This document shows positions 9,506-20,730 of a stretch of 64,000 bases of DNA, piece by piece. The notes under the pieces were generated by a model. That model was not told the origin of the DNA and ran no database searches. It worked only from the letters and a program-made list of their open reading frames with translations. Every line of letters begins with the position of its first letter. Position 1 is the first letter of the stretch. This DNA comes from Puccinellia tenuiflora (lineage: Eukaryota; Streptophyta; Magnoliopsida; Poales; Poaceae). The DNA lies in the NCBI GenBank assembly GCA_012064385.1, contig QRDG01001973.1, positions 683,121 to 747,120 of the forward strand, read 5' to 3'. The translations under genes and the position numbers were made by a program.

Positions 9506-12118
9506 GCGTGTGGGAACTTGTCCATCTGGCCTCAGATGATGGACACAGGGGTTGTGCTTGATGTCGTCATACTTCACCGCTGTTGGCCGGGATGATTGGT
9601 TATTTGCCGGCTTCTTGCCTTGCCACTTGCCATTGCTTGAGCCACCCTTTCCAAAGGCGGCAGTGACTTCATGAGAAGGGCCGGCTTGGTCTTCAATCTT
9701 CTTTTTCCCGGACTCGCGTCGTCGGCTTTCGGCATCCTCCCTGTTGTCATCATCGGCGGCGGCGTACTTGTTTGCACAAGCGAGTAAGCCCCCCAAAGTT
9801 TCCGACTCGTCGCTGTAGATCATGAAGCGGAAAGTCGTCCCCTTCCTCAGAGATTGCTTGAAAGCATGGATCGCCTGAGTTTCTGAGACGCCTTCGCAAG
9901 CGTTCTTGATTTCACTCCATCGTGAGACGAACTCACGGCTAGACTCGTTCCTTTGCTGCACGCACCGCTGTAAGTCGAAAATCGACTTTGGGCGCTTATA
10001 TGTGCCCTGGAAGTGCTGGATAAAAACATGCTTCATGTCACACCAGGTATGAACTGTCCTGTCGGGCAAACCTTCAATCCACATGCGTGCCGTCCCGGTT
10101 AACATCAGGGGCAAAAATCGCACTGCAGAGTCGACGCTGCCTTGATATATGTCGCAGGCACTGACGTAATCTGAGAGCCAGGTCTCAGGATTAGCCGTAC
10201 CGCTGTACTTCTCAACCATCTTTCTTACGTTCGACAAAGTGGGAGGTAGAATTTTCTCTCTGATTGTTCTGCCAAAACACTTGGGGCCGAGATACTGGGC
10301 ATCTCTGGCCGACTTCCTCTCCTCGATTAGGCTTCGAACATCATTGGCTGATGGCGGTTTAGCAACCGACTTTTCTTGTCTTGGTTCTTCCCTGTGACGG
10401 CTTTGGCTCGCCCGGCTTGCATTACGCGGAGGGCTTGGAGTCCTTTGTCGTCGTGGAGGGGGTATGTATTTGGAAGGGTTATCTCCCTCTTTGCGCGGTG
10501 GAGGTGGCATATGACCTCTGTTATCCTCCCTTCGGGGTTGATTTTCCCCTTCACGTCGTCGCTCCTGACGGGGTTGCGCCGCCTTTTCCTTGCAAGGGTC
10601 CTCTTTTTGCTCTCGGCTCCGATGTCTTTCCCGACCAGCCTCACGATGGCGTGAAGAACCTGTCCGAGACTCCGCACCTCTAGGCTGCTTGTCCTTCGGG
10701 TCCTTGCTGCCTTTGATGTGACTACTTGAGCCGGCCGGGTCATCGTCTGGGTCGGCCGGGGCAGCAGCTATTGGTTTGTTGGCGGTTGACTTGCAAAGGC
10801 GAGAATCATCAACAAGCCGTCCAGTTTTGACTTGCGAATCATTTTGCTGCTGCTGTGCAACCTCCAGTAGATAAGCCGAATATTTAAGCCGAGCGTCACG
10901 ATCCAACGATTTATCGAACATGACCTCTTGGGCAGCCTCCATGTTCTTGGCTGGGGTATTGAAGTAACACAGATTTCTCACCGGGTCACGTCGGTGGTGG
11001 TACTTTCTCCAGACTGAATCTACATGATCGGCTTCCCACTTGCTGCGGAAATCCAACCTCTTATGCAGGTTCTTATCACGAGCCGGACGGAAAACATCGT
11101 CAGCCCCCTTTTCTCTCTGCTTTCGGATGAACTCCGTTTCCTTGTTTGTGAGCTCAACTTCATGCTCTACTATCTGGGCGGCTTGCTCCTCAAGTAGGGC
11201 GCGGCGCTTCTCAATGTCATCCAGCGATGCGTTCGGAGGGAGTGGCGTTAACAATTGCTTGTAGCTTGCCATTTTTCTTTCGTGCTCCCTCTCCGTCACC
11301 TCGCCGGTCCTAGCGTCAATATCGTCTCCTCCAGCCGGCACTCTATCTGTCCCCTTTAATGGAGCCAGTGGCGGCACGAAATCCACCTTGAGGTTTCCGG
11401 CTTGCGGAGTTTTTTCTTCGCCATTGGCGGCTTTCGAGGTGTTGGGGTCGTCATTAGGATCCGAGACGTTTCCCATCAAGACCTCGACAGGGCGTCCCAA
11501 GCAGGACGCAGCCTTCCGACTGAAATCGTCGGATTCTCCTTCAGATTCAGGGTCTTGCTCCATAGGAGCGGTGTCCACTGATCCGGCTTCTGAATCTGCC
11601 TCCATCTGCAAGGCAGGGAGGATTGATTCAGGTAGTGTCGTCGACTCGTTTGAGCCGGATTCTCCAGCCATGCCGACGAAGTGGAAACCCGGCGCCGCCC
11701 CTGAGGTTGCGTCATCTTCGGAGTCCTCATCGTCAGCATCAAACGCTAGATCCAGATCAGCTAGCTCCTCAGAGTCCAGGTCCGATCCGTCTTCAAAGTT
11801 GTAGGGGTGGGCGGTGGGCAAACTCGATGTGAAACCGAGATCGTCCAAAGCCTTGGCGGTGAAGCCGACGAAGATGTCGAAACCGCCGATGGAGATCGTG
11901 GACCAGCCGGCGGGATCCTCCTTTGCCGGCGTCCAGAAGCCGTCGTTGAAGACGTGGCCGGCTCCGGTCTCGTCGAAACAACTGACCAAGCCGACCGCGA
12001 TGGTGTCGCCGATGCCGCCGATAGATCCCGGCAGGAACGAAACCCCGGACCTCTCTAGCCCCACGGTGGGCGCCAACTGTCGTAGTATTGTCGATTCTAG
12101 CCTCGTCAGGGGTGCCAT
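9164..12118 (-). pseudogene. gag: Element A gag, frameshifted near its 3' end
   Basis: The first in-frame ATG is at 12116-12118, inside the 5' LTR; the frame then crosses the PBS. Domains: acidic N-terminal region (about 200 residues), a coiled-coil-like stretch (EKRRALLEEQAAQIVEHEVE), an Arg/Pro-rich linker (RHREAGRERHRSREQ), and a Retrotrans_gag core (NPETWLSDYVSACDIYQG, RFLPLMLTGTARMWIEGLPD, KQSLRKGTTFRFMIYSDE). A Cys/His segment (HNPCVHHLRPDG) lies near the end. After about 9505 the frame leaves the protease frame, so the last ~110 codons to 9164 are out of register. Gag forms the cytoplasmic particle. Codon usage and length are otherwise consistent with an intact ancestor. Confidence 0.8.
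12058..12075 (-). other. Element A primer binding site
   Basis: TGGCGCCCACCGTGGGGC on the minus strand, two bases from the LTR end at 12078. Identical to the site at 376-393. It is also translated in the gag frame as LAPTVG. Confidence 0.8.
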
Positions 12119-12618
12119 CGAGCTAGGTAGAGCGAGGGGTTTTGGAGAAGTTGGGGATTCCGGCTTAGGGATAGACACATGTTTACCCAACTTCGGATCA
12201 CATGACGGTGGCGTGATCCTACGTGCTGCTATAAATCACTATATAGGCAATATCGCCGAGTTACAGTGAGATCTCGCCGAGATTGAGGTTCTCGTCGAGA
12301 TGGCTTGTATCAAGAGTGCGTGCCCTAAGGCGCCCCGTAGGCCGGCTTATAAAGGCGTCCGGCCTAGGGCTTACAGGAGAAAACCTACCGACTAAGTCAG
12401 AGTCCTAAACTAATCCGGCTTGGGCTTTGTCCTGTGGGCTAAGTCTTTCGCAATACCAGCCGCCTTCTGGAACCTTCCTTAGCCGGATGGGCCTCCTACG
12501 CTTCATCATACTGGGCCGCCCGATAAGCCGGAATTCGGCTTATCACCATTATGGGCCTTCCTGGTATTCTGGCTTAGCTCCATATCCGTGAGGACACCTG
12601 TTCGGCATAACCCCAACA
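12078..12618 (-). repeat. Element A 5' LTR
   Basis: 541 bp, TGTTGGGG..ACGACA on the minus strand, matching 396-935. A minus-strand TATA motif CTATATAG lies at 12239-12246, with a plus-strand CTATAAAT at 12229-12236 only ten bases away. The outer end abuts the 5' leader of the E antisense gene at 12619. Confidence 0.9.
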
Positions 12619-12653
12619 CCCACGCACGCACGCATCTTTCCCCTCACTCTGCC

Positions 12654-15600
12654 ATGGCTCCCAAGCAGGCCAAGAAGAAAGGCAAGACCGGGAAGGCTTC
12701 TCTTGACATCGTGGTGGACATTGCCACCGCTACCGCCGCCACAACTGCTTTTACCGCGCCGGTGCCTCGGCGCACCATCTCCGCCAACTGGGGCAGATCT
12801 ATTCTGTCCCAAGAAACCCTCGAGGAGTATGAGCAATCTGGGCTTATCTCCTCCAGCATAGGGTGGCGCACCGCCGGCGAGGAGGTTGAGCCCACTCCAG
12901 TCACCGGGGAAGTCGTCGTCTTCGGTGAGCACCTCTTCTGCGGCTTCTCTCCCCCGGGTAACTTGTTCTTCTGCTAGCTTCTCGCACATTACAAGCTATG
13001 TATCCATGATCTCGCCCCCAATTCTATTCTCAATCTTTCCAATTTCGTCACCCTTTGCGAAGATTACCTCCAAATCAAGCCGGATTTAGATCTTTGGCTT
13101 GAACGCTTTTATTGCAATCCACAACTTGAAACCTCTGGGGGTCCTCTGCTTCAATGCGGGGCCGTTGCTCTACAATGACGCCAAGGTCTCGTTTCCCCAA
13201 GCCTCTTTTCCCTAGCCATGTCAAGGACTCATCCTGTTTGTAATCTTAACTCACTTTGGCATCACCTCAACTTCATTTTATCTCACTATCTCTTTCTGAA
13301 CTCATGCACAATTGGATGCCGACTGGTGGAAAGCGACCCCCGACTCTGAGGGAGCCGACGAGGAAGAAGTTCCTGTCGATACTGAGCAGACAGCCGGAGC
13401 CGATGGCGATGATGGCGTTGATGAAGAGAACCAGGAGTCTTCACCTGAAGCTCCTGTGGTCACTGGTAAGGGTCCCTCCAATTCGGATCCGCCCGGAACT
13501 GCAACGACTTCTTCTGGGGAGTTGTCAAGTGATAAGTTCCCGGCCCCGACTCCTCCAAAGAACACCAAGAAGAGGGGCCGAACCGGTGTTGCAAAGGTGC
13601 CTTTCTCACGCCTTTCTTCAACTCGAAGTCCAGTTATTAAAGATGATAAATCAACACAGGGCGTGGAGGCTGCGAAGAAGAGGAAGCTGCGGAGTGACGG
13701 GCCGTCTGATGCTCCACTCATCATATCAAGCCCCTGTAAATGCAAGTCTTCATCTGCTTCTCCCCCTACCGCTTCCGTCTCCTACAACTCCGGCTTTGAG
13801 AAGTGTTCCACTGACTCTGAGGCATCTCTTGATAATGAGACCAACACAGGGTATGTCTTCTTTTGCTCTTTTGTTATTACTTTCAACTTCTCGAATCTAT
13901 ACTTCATTAACTTGCTGACTTCCTTTCTCACTTCATCTTTATCTTAGGGCTCGCCCCTCCAAGGCCACCAAGGCCAAGAACACGGCCACTGTCACTTCAG
14001 TGCGTAAACCTGAGGTTCCTCGTACAACCTCTACCTCAACAAGCACGAGGCCGACTCCTTCTGCAGCTACTTCTGCGGAAGTCACCATCGCTGCAACTCC
14101 TCCGCCAATTTCCGAGTCTGAGCTGACGACTCGGGTGAACACTCCTTTGGCCGCTAAGTCCTCGCCAGCGGCTGAAACTCAATACATTTTGACGAGCACC
14201 TCCAAGGCAGCTCCTTCTGAAGCTGCCAAGAAGCCTGTAGATCCTTCCTCCAACCTTGACTATGGCCGACTTCGTGTCGGGGAGAACAAGTCCTTCATGG
14301 AGGTATGGGACGAGGCCTCCAAGCTGAATGAAGAAGTTGCCAGACTGCAAGGTGAGGAGCTGTCCAGCTTGATGGCCCTCAAAATGACTCACACTGTAAG
14401 TTCTTCTCTTTGTTCTTCATAACTATGTCTTCCCCTATGTCAGTAGCCCCCAAGCACCTAACTGAGGTGACTTGCGGCTAAGATAGGTGCTTTTACTGCC
14501 AACCACTTGTTTAGGAATCTGAATTTCATGCTGTAGCCCCCAAGTGCCGAGTTGTGTTAGCCTGCAACAACTCGGAGCTGATGACTATAAACTTCAACCT
14601 CTTTAACATGCTTTAAAATCTGATCCTTGAGTAGCCCCCAACCGCCGGGTCGTTAGCCTGCGACAACTCGGAGCTACCACCTTTAGTGCGAGTAAGAAAA
14701 TATACTGAAATTTGAACCCTGTAGCTCCCAAGTGCCGAGTTGTTGCTTCAACATCTTGGGACTCATAAGTATTTTCTTGACAACTGTAGAAAAATCTGAA
14801 TTTGCTAACTATAACTTTGAAAAGAACTTCCTGTAGCCCCCAAGCGCCGAGTTGGTAATTTAACGACTCGGAGATTCCTTGTGAACTGGGCTCTGAACTT
14901 GTTGATATTGTATTTGCAGAATATTGTCTCTAAAATGCAAAGAGACTTGAAGAGACTTGAGGATAAGGCAGCTACTTCTGCTAGGACTGCCCTCTCTGAA
15001 AAGGAACATTCCCTCCAACTTGAGGAGGACTTGAGAAAAGTGTGTGCCGAGCTGGAGGACGTGAAGAAAGAGGCTGCCAAGAATAAAAAAGATTGCCGAG
15101 AAGGCCATCAAGGACGTGGACATTGGCTTGGACTACTGTCGCAAGGGGATCAAACCAATGACCCTGCGGATATTTAGTAAGCAACTCTCTTCCTTTGTCC
15201 GTGCTTGACTGTTATCTTTGAAATACCATCTTCTGACTTGCTTCTATCTTTTTTTTGTCAGGTCCGACTTCTCCCAAAATGAAGTTATCCATCGTCAACC
15301 AGATGAACGAGCTCCTGGATTATTGCCATGGACTCCAAGAAGGTGCTTGTGCCATCGTGAGGTACCTGCATCCCAAAGTCCAGTGTCCTTCGAAGCCGGA
15401 CCAACTTGTGAAAGAGGTGTCTAGGGCTCCTGGGTATGTTTTGGCGTGGAAGCGGTCCTCACCGTGATAGGTGGCCATCCGAGTCCTTGCTCTAGCTCGG
15501 AGCTATTATCCAAATGTGGTGGAACATGCTCTACTAGCCTTGGGGAAACCGGAACAACATGAAGACGACTCTCCTTTTACCAAGGAGGACTTCAAAGCGC

Positions 15601-16022
15601 AAGAAGTAGATGTCCGCCCCTTTGCTTGTGAAATCGCCTCCAAGATGCACCCTGATCTATGGACGTACCACTATGATGCTGACAACAAGAGGGTTGTCTC
15701 AGTTACCCCTCCGGCTATAGACTTTGGGCGTCCATCTCAGGCGAATGCTGCTGCATCAACTTCTGCTGGACCATCTCTGTCAACTCCTACTGCTCCGACT
15801 CCTGCTCGAGCTCGTCCCGAGGATGGTAGCAACTCCCAACCTCAAGAAGAAGAAATTGCCACTGTTGTCAAGGATCCGTCAGCTCCTGGGAGTTCTGCGG
15901 CTAATGCTCCTCTTTCTGGTGAAGCTGCACCGAAGGACTCCTCTGCTCAAGCTGCTGATCCGACTCCTGCGCAAAACGAAAATGCTTCTGTGGAGAAGGA
16001 TCATCCTTTGGATGACTACTAA
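12654..16022 (+). pseudogene. Spliced antisense gene of element E ('putative gypsy type transposon' domain)
   Basis: Homologue of the gene at 1438-4640. ATG at 12654. Exon 1 has a Lys/Ala-rich start, then ISANWGRSILSQETLEEYEQ and the domain segment VVFGEHLFCGFSPPG; past a TAG at 12975-12977 the same frame continues (NSILNLSNFVTLCEDYLQIK) to a TGA at 13176. Further likely exons: acidic, Ser-rich 13311-13850; 13948-14396 (GT donor at 14397); coiled-coil 14921-15178 (EKEHSLQLEEDLRKVCAELE); last exon 15262-16022 with LARSYYPNVVEHALLALG, ending DHPLDDY. A TGATAG pair at 15465-15470 breaks the last exon. The large intron 14397-14920 holds a hairpin repeat array. The promoter has been cut off by element A at 12618. 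Not functional as read; role unknown. Confidence 0.7.
14443..14880 (+). repeat. Intronic array of five ~90-112-bp hairpin repeats
   Basis: GTAGCCCCCAAGYGCC-type starts lie at 14443, 14533, 14631, 14721 and 14833 (spacing 90, 98, 90 and 112). At least three units contain an inverted repeat such as CCGAGTTG..CAACTCGG with a short loop. The array fills most of the intron between 14397 and 14920. The motif GTAGCCCCC also occurs singly at 936 and 3508 in element A. Confidence 0.7.
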
Positions 16023-16592
16023 GCCTATAATGATAACGTATGCCGCTTGGCTGGCTTCTAGCATGTAAAACTTTATGCTTTTGGGTGCTAAACTGTTTTG
16101 GCGGCTTGCTTTATGTGATGGACATACTGGTGCCCTTTTATTACAAGTGTTTTTGGTTCTTATAACCCTTCTAATTTTATTCTAATGAATAAGTAGGCCT
16201 CGCATGACTTTTGCTAACATCTTGCTCTGACAAGATCGTAACCTTCTAAGTCCTTTTTAGGCCTCATAGGAGTTCGAAACAAGTCATGGCTGCAGTCTAG
16301 CCATATTACGTAGGTTGCATCTAACTTACCAGATAAAATCAGGGACAAGTTGGCTTTTAAGCCGGGTCCGAGAGTTTAAAGCTTGAATTTTTCCTCAAAT
16401 ACAAGCCCCCAAAGACCTTATGATCAAAGTTAAGAAAATAAAGCGCATATACTGAATGACTCGACAAAAGCTCATACTGTAGAGAAGCCGACTTTACTCC
16501 CTTGATCATAATGAACGTGTTACAATGTTGCATAGCTCTCTGGGCTCTTTGCTAACTTACACACTTTGCTTACAAGATTTTAACTATAATAA
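16023..16592. other. Element E sequence after the antisense gene
   Basis: Non-coding AT-richer stretch between the stop of the antisense gene and the left end of B. By position it corresponds to the convergent space seen at 4641-5173 in A; E pol resumes on the far side of B at 26853. No motifs recognised. Confidence 0.5.
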
Positions 16593-19500
16593 TGTAGCGC
16601 CCTGACACCAGAGCTATACAGTGAAACGTTGTGCAACCAGTCATGCTACACAATCGAGGGTTACTGGGTTTACCAATCCCAGGCCAAAATTCATTGGCAG
16701 GCGTGCTCGGAATACATCATCGGCACACAACACCCCGATCATGCCATAAGCTCGGACATCGCTTTCACGTATAACAAAGAGACCAAGACTGTGGAACAAC
16801 TGGCACATAACAGACTCTACGACACAAGAGGTCATATTTCAACTCATATATGAGAAAGATAGCAAATATCACAATCAGAGGTCGCAGACCCATCATTACA
16901 TCAAGCGGAAAGCAAATATAGTTGTGTAACAACAAGATCCAAATTATGGCCTAAGAGGCCTACAGATAAACATCACATGCCAGCCTGTTCCAAGACGTCC
17001 CAAGCTACCACCTGGGAACCCCAGACTACTCGTCGAAGTCAACGTAGAACCCACCTTCCAGTTCGGTGGTGTCCTCCTCTGAAACAAATAATAATCAACA
17101 AAGCAAGGCTGAGTACGACATACTCGCAAGAATTAGTAGGGCGATATAGGCCCGATGCTGACGGAGGCTTCAAAGCTATATAAGTGGTTGTTTTGCATAA
17201 GGCTAGTTTTTCTTTCCGAAGACTAGGACTCATGGCATCGTCTAATCAGAAGGTTTTCATAAGGGGATAATATAGTAACTTTTCTTCTTCGGTTCCCGCG
17301 GAACCTACTGTATTCAGAAACACTACTTATCTCCACCAAGGCACTCCCTCGAATCACCCTCGAGGAAATGAACCTTTATCACATGTTGATTATGCAACCT
17401 CTAGCTGCCATTTGATTAAAGGTTCAGGTTCTCTATGATCTCACCTATCTCACCAAGATTTGTCCATAACCGTGGACACGGCTTTTCGAAAAGATTAAAC
17501 CCTGCAGGGGTGTACTGTTTTTAGCTACCGGTACCGTCCGACCCTTGCCTACGTAATTAGCTCTCTTCCGGGGAAAGCCGACAGGGCGGGCGCGGTTAAA
17601 CCTTCACAAAGCATGAGACTATCCAAGGGTCATCGTGACGACAGGACAAGTTCAGCGCCTATTTCAACACCCTGCCCCATCGCCACTCCTATCACCATCA
17701 TCATCATCATCATCATCTTTTTCATCACCAGCCACACACTCGCAAATGGAAAGCGCAGACTAGAGGACCCTTGGATACGCCCGCACAAATTATTCGGTTA
17801 AAGGGGATTCCATATGTCCCCACCGTTGGAAGCACGCTCGGTTCTTGGTTCGGTCGATAAGAACTCACACCTAGGCGGCCAGAATGAGACAAAACACCAA
17901 CGACCTTGTTGGCAACCCATCCAAGCCTTTTATCAAATTAATTATTGACACAACTATCCACCACTGTCCGAGCACTCCATCCACTTCACAAGTATGGAAA
18001 TAATCAACGGACAACTCTAGCATTCGACTAAGCATGGCTAAGCCTATCTAAGCATGACATACAACAGATATGATTTATATCAGGCCAACACTTCAACCTA
18101 TGGTTCATAGGTGGGGAAACAGATAATGGTTCAGGGAGCATGCAAGTGATAGGATATTATATACACTGACCAAAACTTGTCACTAGAATCGAATGCGGTA
18201 ATATGGTGGATAAAATACTTGGGTAATAAGAGATATGCCAAGAAGGTTAGGTTAGCTCTTGCCTTGCTGATAGTACTGGGCGCGTTGATCGTCGAGGTAT
18301 TGTGGTGAAACCTCGACTCCTGAATCTAACGAAACACAACAATAACAGAAAACGAAATAAATAACACGAATACAAGGTGCAATGCACAATCATGATGATA
18401 TGGTCATATTATGCACTGAAAAGGTATTGGGCATGTCCCACAAGTTAAATGGAACCCCTAAATTAAATACCACAATTAACGGGTTAAAACTCCATCTTTA
18501 ACTTAGTGATTTGCGTTATTTATCAAAACATCCAGTACTGAAATATGGGTCCTAAATGCATGAAAATGACATTATTAGATGGATATTATTCCACTGATCA
18601 ACTTGGTACTTCGTTTGCAATTTTCCGATTGACGATGAATAAATGGTGATTTAAACGGTTAGGCAATTTAAATCATTTTAACCAATTCAATAATGACATC
18701 AAAGGAAAAGTTGGTTATTTGCTGTGAACTTAACATAGCTAGATAGCATTTGAGTTGCTGATCAATTTGATATATCATTTGTAATTTTTGAGTTAATATT
18801 CATCAAGTTATGATATTTTCAATAATTGAATTAATTTTGCCGTTTTAGTAATTTTAATTAAACAGCAATTTAAGTGTCCATTATTGCATGTAAAATGGAA
18901 TTAACATTTAGATGTTGTTTTCCTGAACATTTTAAGATCTCATTTATAATTTTTGGATCAAAATTCATAAAGTTATGGATTTTATAAATTCCAATTATAT
19001 TCTGCCATTTTATTTAATTTAATTAAAACAGGCAATTTAAGTTTAACCAAAAATCCAACTAATGGCAGTAACATTTAGAGTTTATTTAGCTGAGCATTTT
19101 AACATTTTATTTGCAATTTTCTGAAATGTAAAACTCTAGATATTAATTTCCAAAAGTTTGAATAACTCTCACATGTTTTGCATATCACATTTAAATTTAT
19201 ATTTTTAAATTTCATTAGCATGTGTGAGTGACATATTTGGGTAGAGTATAAAATTCTAAACAATTTGATATAAAGCACACATTTTTCTGATTTACCAAAC
19301 TCAAGATATGAATTTTACCATTTCTGTTTAATTTTCTGGAAAAACAAAACAGATGAACTGCTGACGTCATGGTGACATCATCAGCAAGGATGCGGCTGTT
19401 GATCACAAAATCGTCGTCTCGGGTGGAAATTGAACGTGGGCATGAGCATCAGGAGCTAGAGGAAGGAGAGGGGAGTCAGGGAAAGCGGCGGGGCTGACCA

Positions 19501-20730
19501 AATGGTCACCGGAGCGTGGCCGGCGTCCATGGCCGCGGCGGCGGGTGGAGGTGCACGGGGGAAACGCGTTACAGCGGGTTAGGGAGAGGGAGAAGGGTAC
19601 GGGGAGCACCGTGGGCTCACCCTGGAGGTGATGGCGAGGACGGCGAGGTCGGAGGCGGGACGACGGTGACGCGGAGGTGCTCGACAGAGCTCGGCCGGCG
19701 CGGAAGGGGGCGACGGCGTGCTCGCGGGAGGGAGCCTCCCGGCTCGATTCCGCCGGCGTGGAGGGAGAGGAGCTCGAGGCGGAGCTCATGGCGTGGTCGG
19801 CTGGCCTCGGGGCGGCCGGACTCGACGGGGAGGTGCGGCGGCCGGCGGACGGGCAGGAGCTCGATTCGGTAAAAGGGTTAGGGTTCCGGAGGGAAGAGGA
19901 AGCAGGGGAGGAGAGAGGGAGAAGCAGCACGCCGGGGTCTCCACTTAACCACGAAAAAGGGGGGCCAGGGAGCGAGGAGCTGGTGATCGACACGGCGACG
20001 GCAGCACTGGCCATGGCGCCAGTGTTGGCCCTGTGGCGACAGGGATGATGGAGGTTTTCTGAAAAAACCCTGGCCCTTTTCTTCCTTTTCTGCCTTTTCT
20101 TTTAAGTTGAAAACAGCACCCTTTTGGCATTTAATTGAGGCATTTAAACATTTTCAAAAATTATGAAATTATTTAGGGAGGCTCCTGATAATATTTACAA
20201 GCTCCACAAAAAGTTGTGCTGCAAAATAGAAAGTTTTGCATAACATTTGTTCATAGGGTTTGCAAATGACAATTTTAATAATTTCCAAACTTTATTGACT
20301 CGGAATAATTAAGCAATTCCATAAACTATGAAATTATTTATGGAGGCTCCTAATATTATAAGGGAGCTCCCATGATTTTATTTTGAATTTTGAGAAGTTG
20401 AACTTGGAGTCAAAATTCACCATTTGTTTAAACCAATTTGAATTCCAAATATTTATTACTTTGCTTAACAAGCAATTGTCTTTGACAAAGGTCTAAACAA
20501 ATATATTCTTGGAACTTCCTGGACAATTTGGGAATTCCAGAATAAATTGGTTTGCTAAGTTGAGCAATGCATTTGGGTTGGGAAAATTGGGAAGGGTTTG
20601 TTTCCTTTTAAGTGTTTTTCAATCTTGCTTTATTTTTATTTAGCAATTTGAATATGTATGCCATGATGCAATGCAAAGCAAAAGTGAAAATTTGGCTCAA
20701 ATTTTAGGGTACCAAATCTGGGCTCTTACA
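16593..20730 (-). repeat. Element B 3' LTR (left)
   Basis: Minus strand TGTAAGAGCCCAG..GGGCGCTACA. Contains a (CAT)n run near 17694-17717, a palindrome-rich block at 17462-17510, a long AT-rich section (18350-19400) and a GC-rich block (19400-20050) with plant-promoter/leader-like composition. Frames in the GC block (e.g. 19403-20014) recur in the right LTR and show no domain. By eye about 2-3% mismatches to the right LTR near the ends. Confidence 0.9.
17694..17717. repeat. (CAT)n microsatellite in the B LTR
   Basis: About eight CAT units; the partner LTR at about 23812-23828 has about five. Slippage since insertion. Confidence 0.75.

Larger units (their letters stand above)
396..12618 (-). 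mobile_element. Element A: Tat-type Gypsy retrotransposon, degenerate
   Basis: Order on the minus strand: 5' LTR (12618-12078), PBS, gag, protease, RT, RNase H, second (archaeal-type) RNase H, integrase, then a gene on the opposite strand, then an LTR (935-396). The double RNase H and the antisense gene after integrase are known traits of the plant Tat clade (Grande/RIRE2-like). The element is dead: frameshift at the gag end, loss after protease, a TAG before RT, an inverted-repeat insertion in RNase H, and a broken antisense gene. The right flank (CCCAC) has no matching duplication beside the left LTR because PBS/gag sequence lies there instead. Confidence 0.85.

Noticed and set aside
19403..20014. 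203-codon frame in the B LTR (and its partner at 25519-25905) as a gene
   Set aside because: Low-complexity Ser/Pro/Arg translation of a GC-rich block, not preserved at equal length in the other LTR, and no domain.
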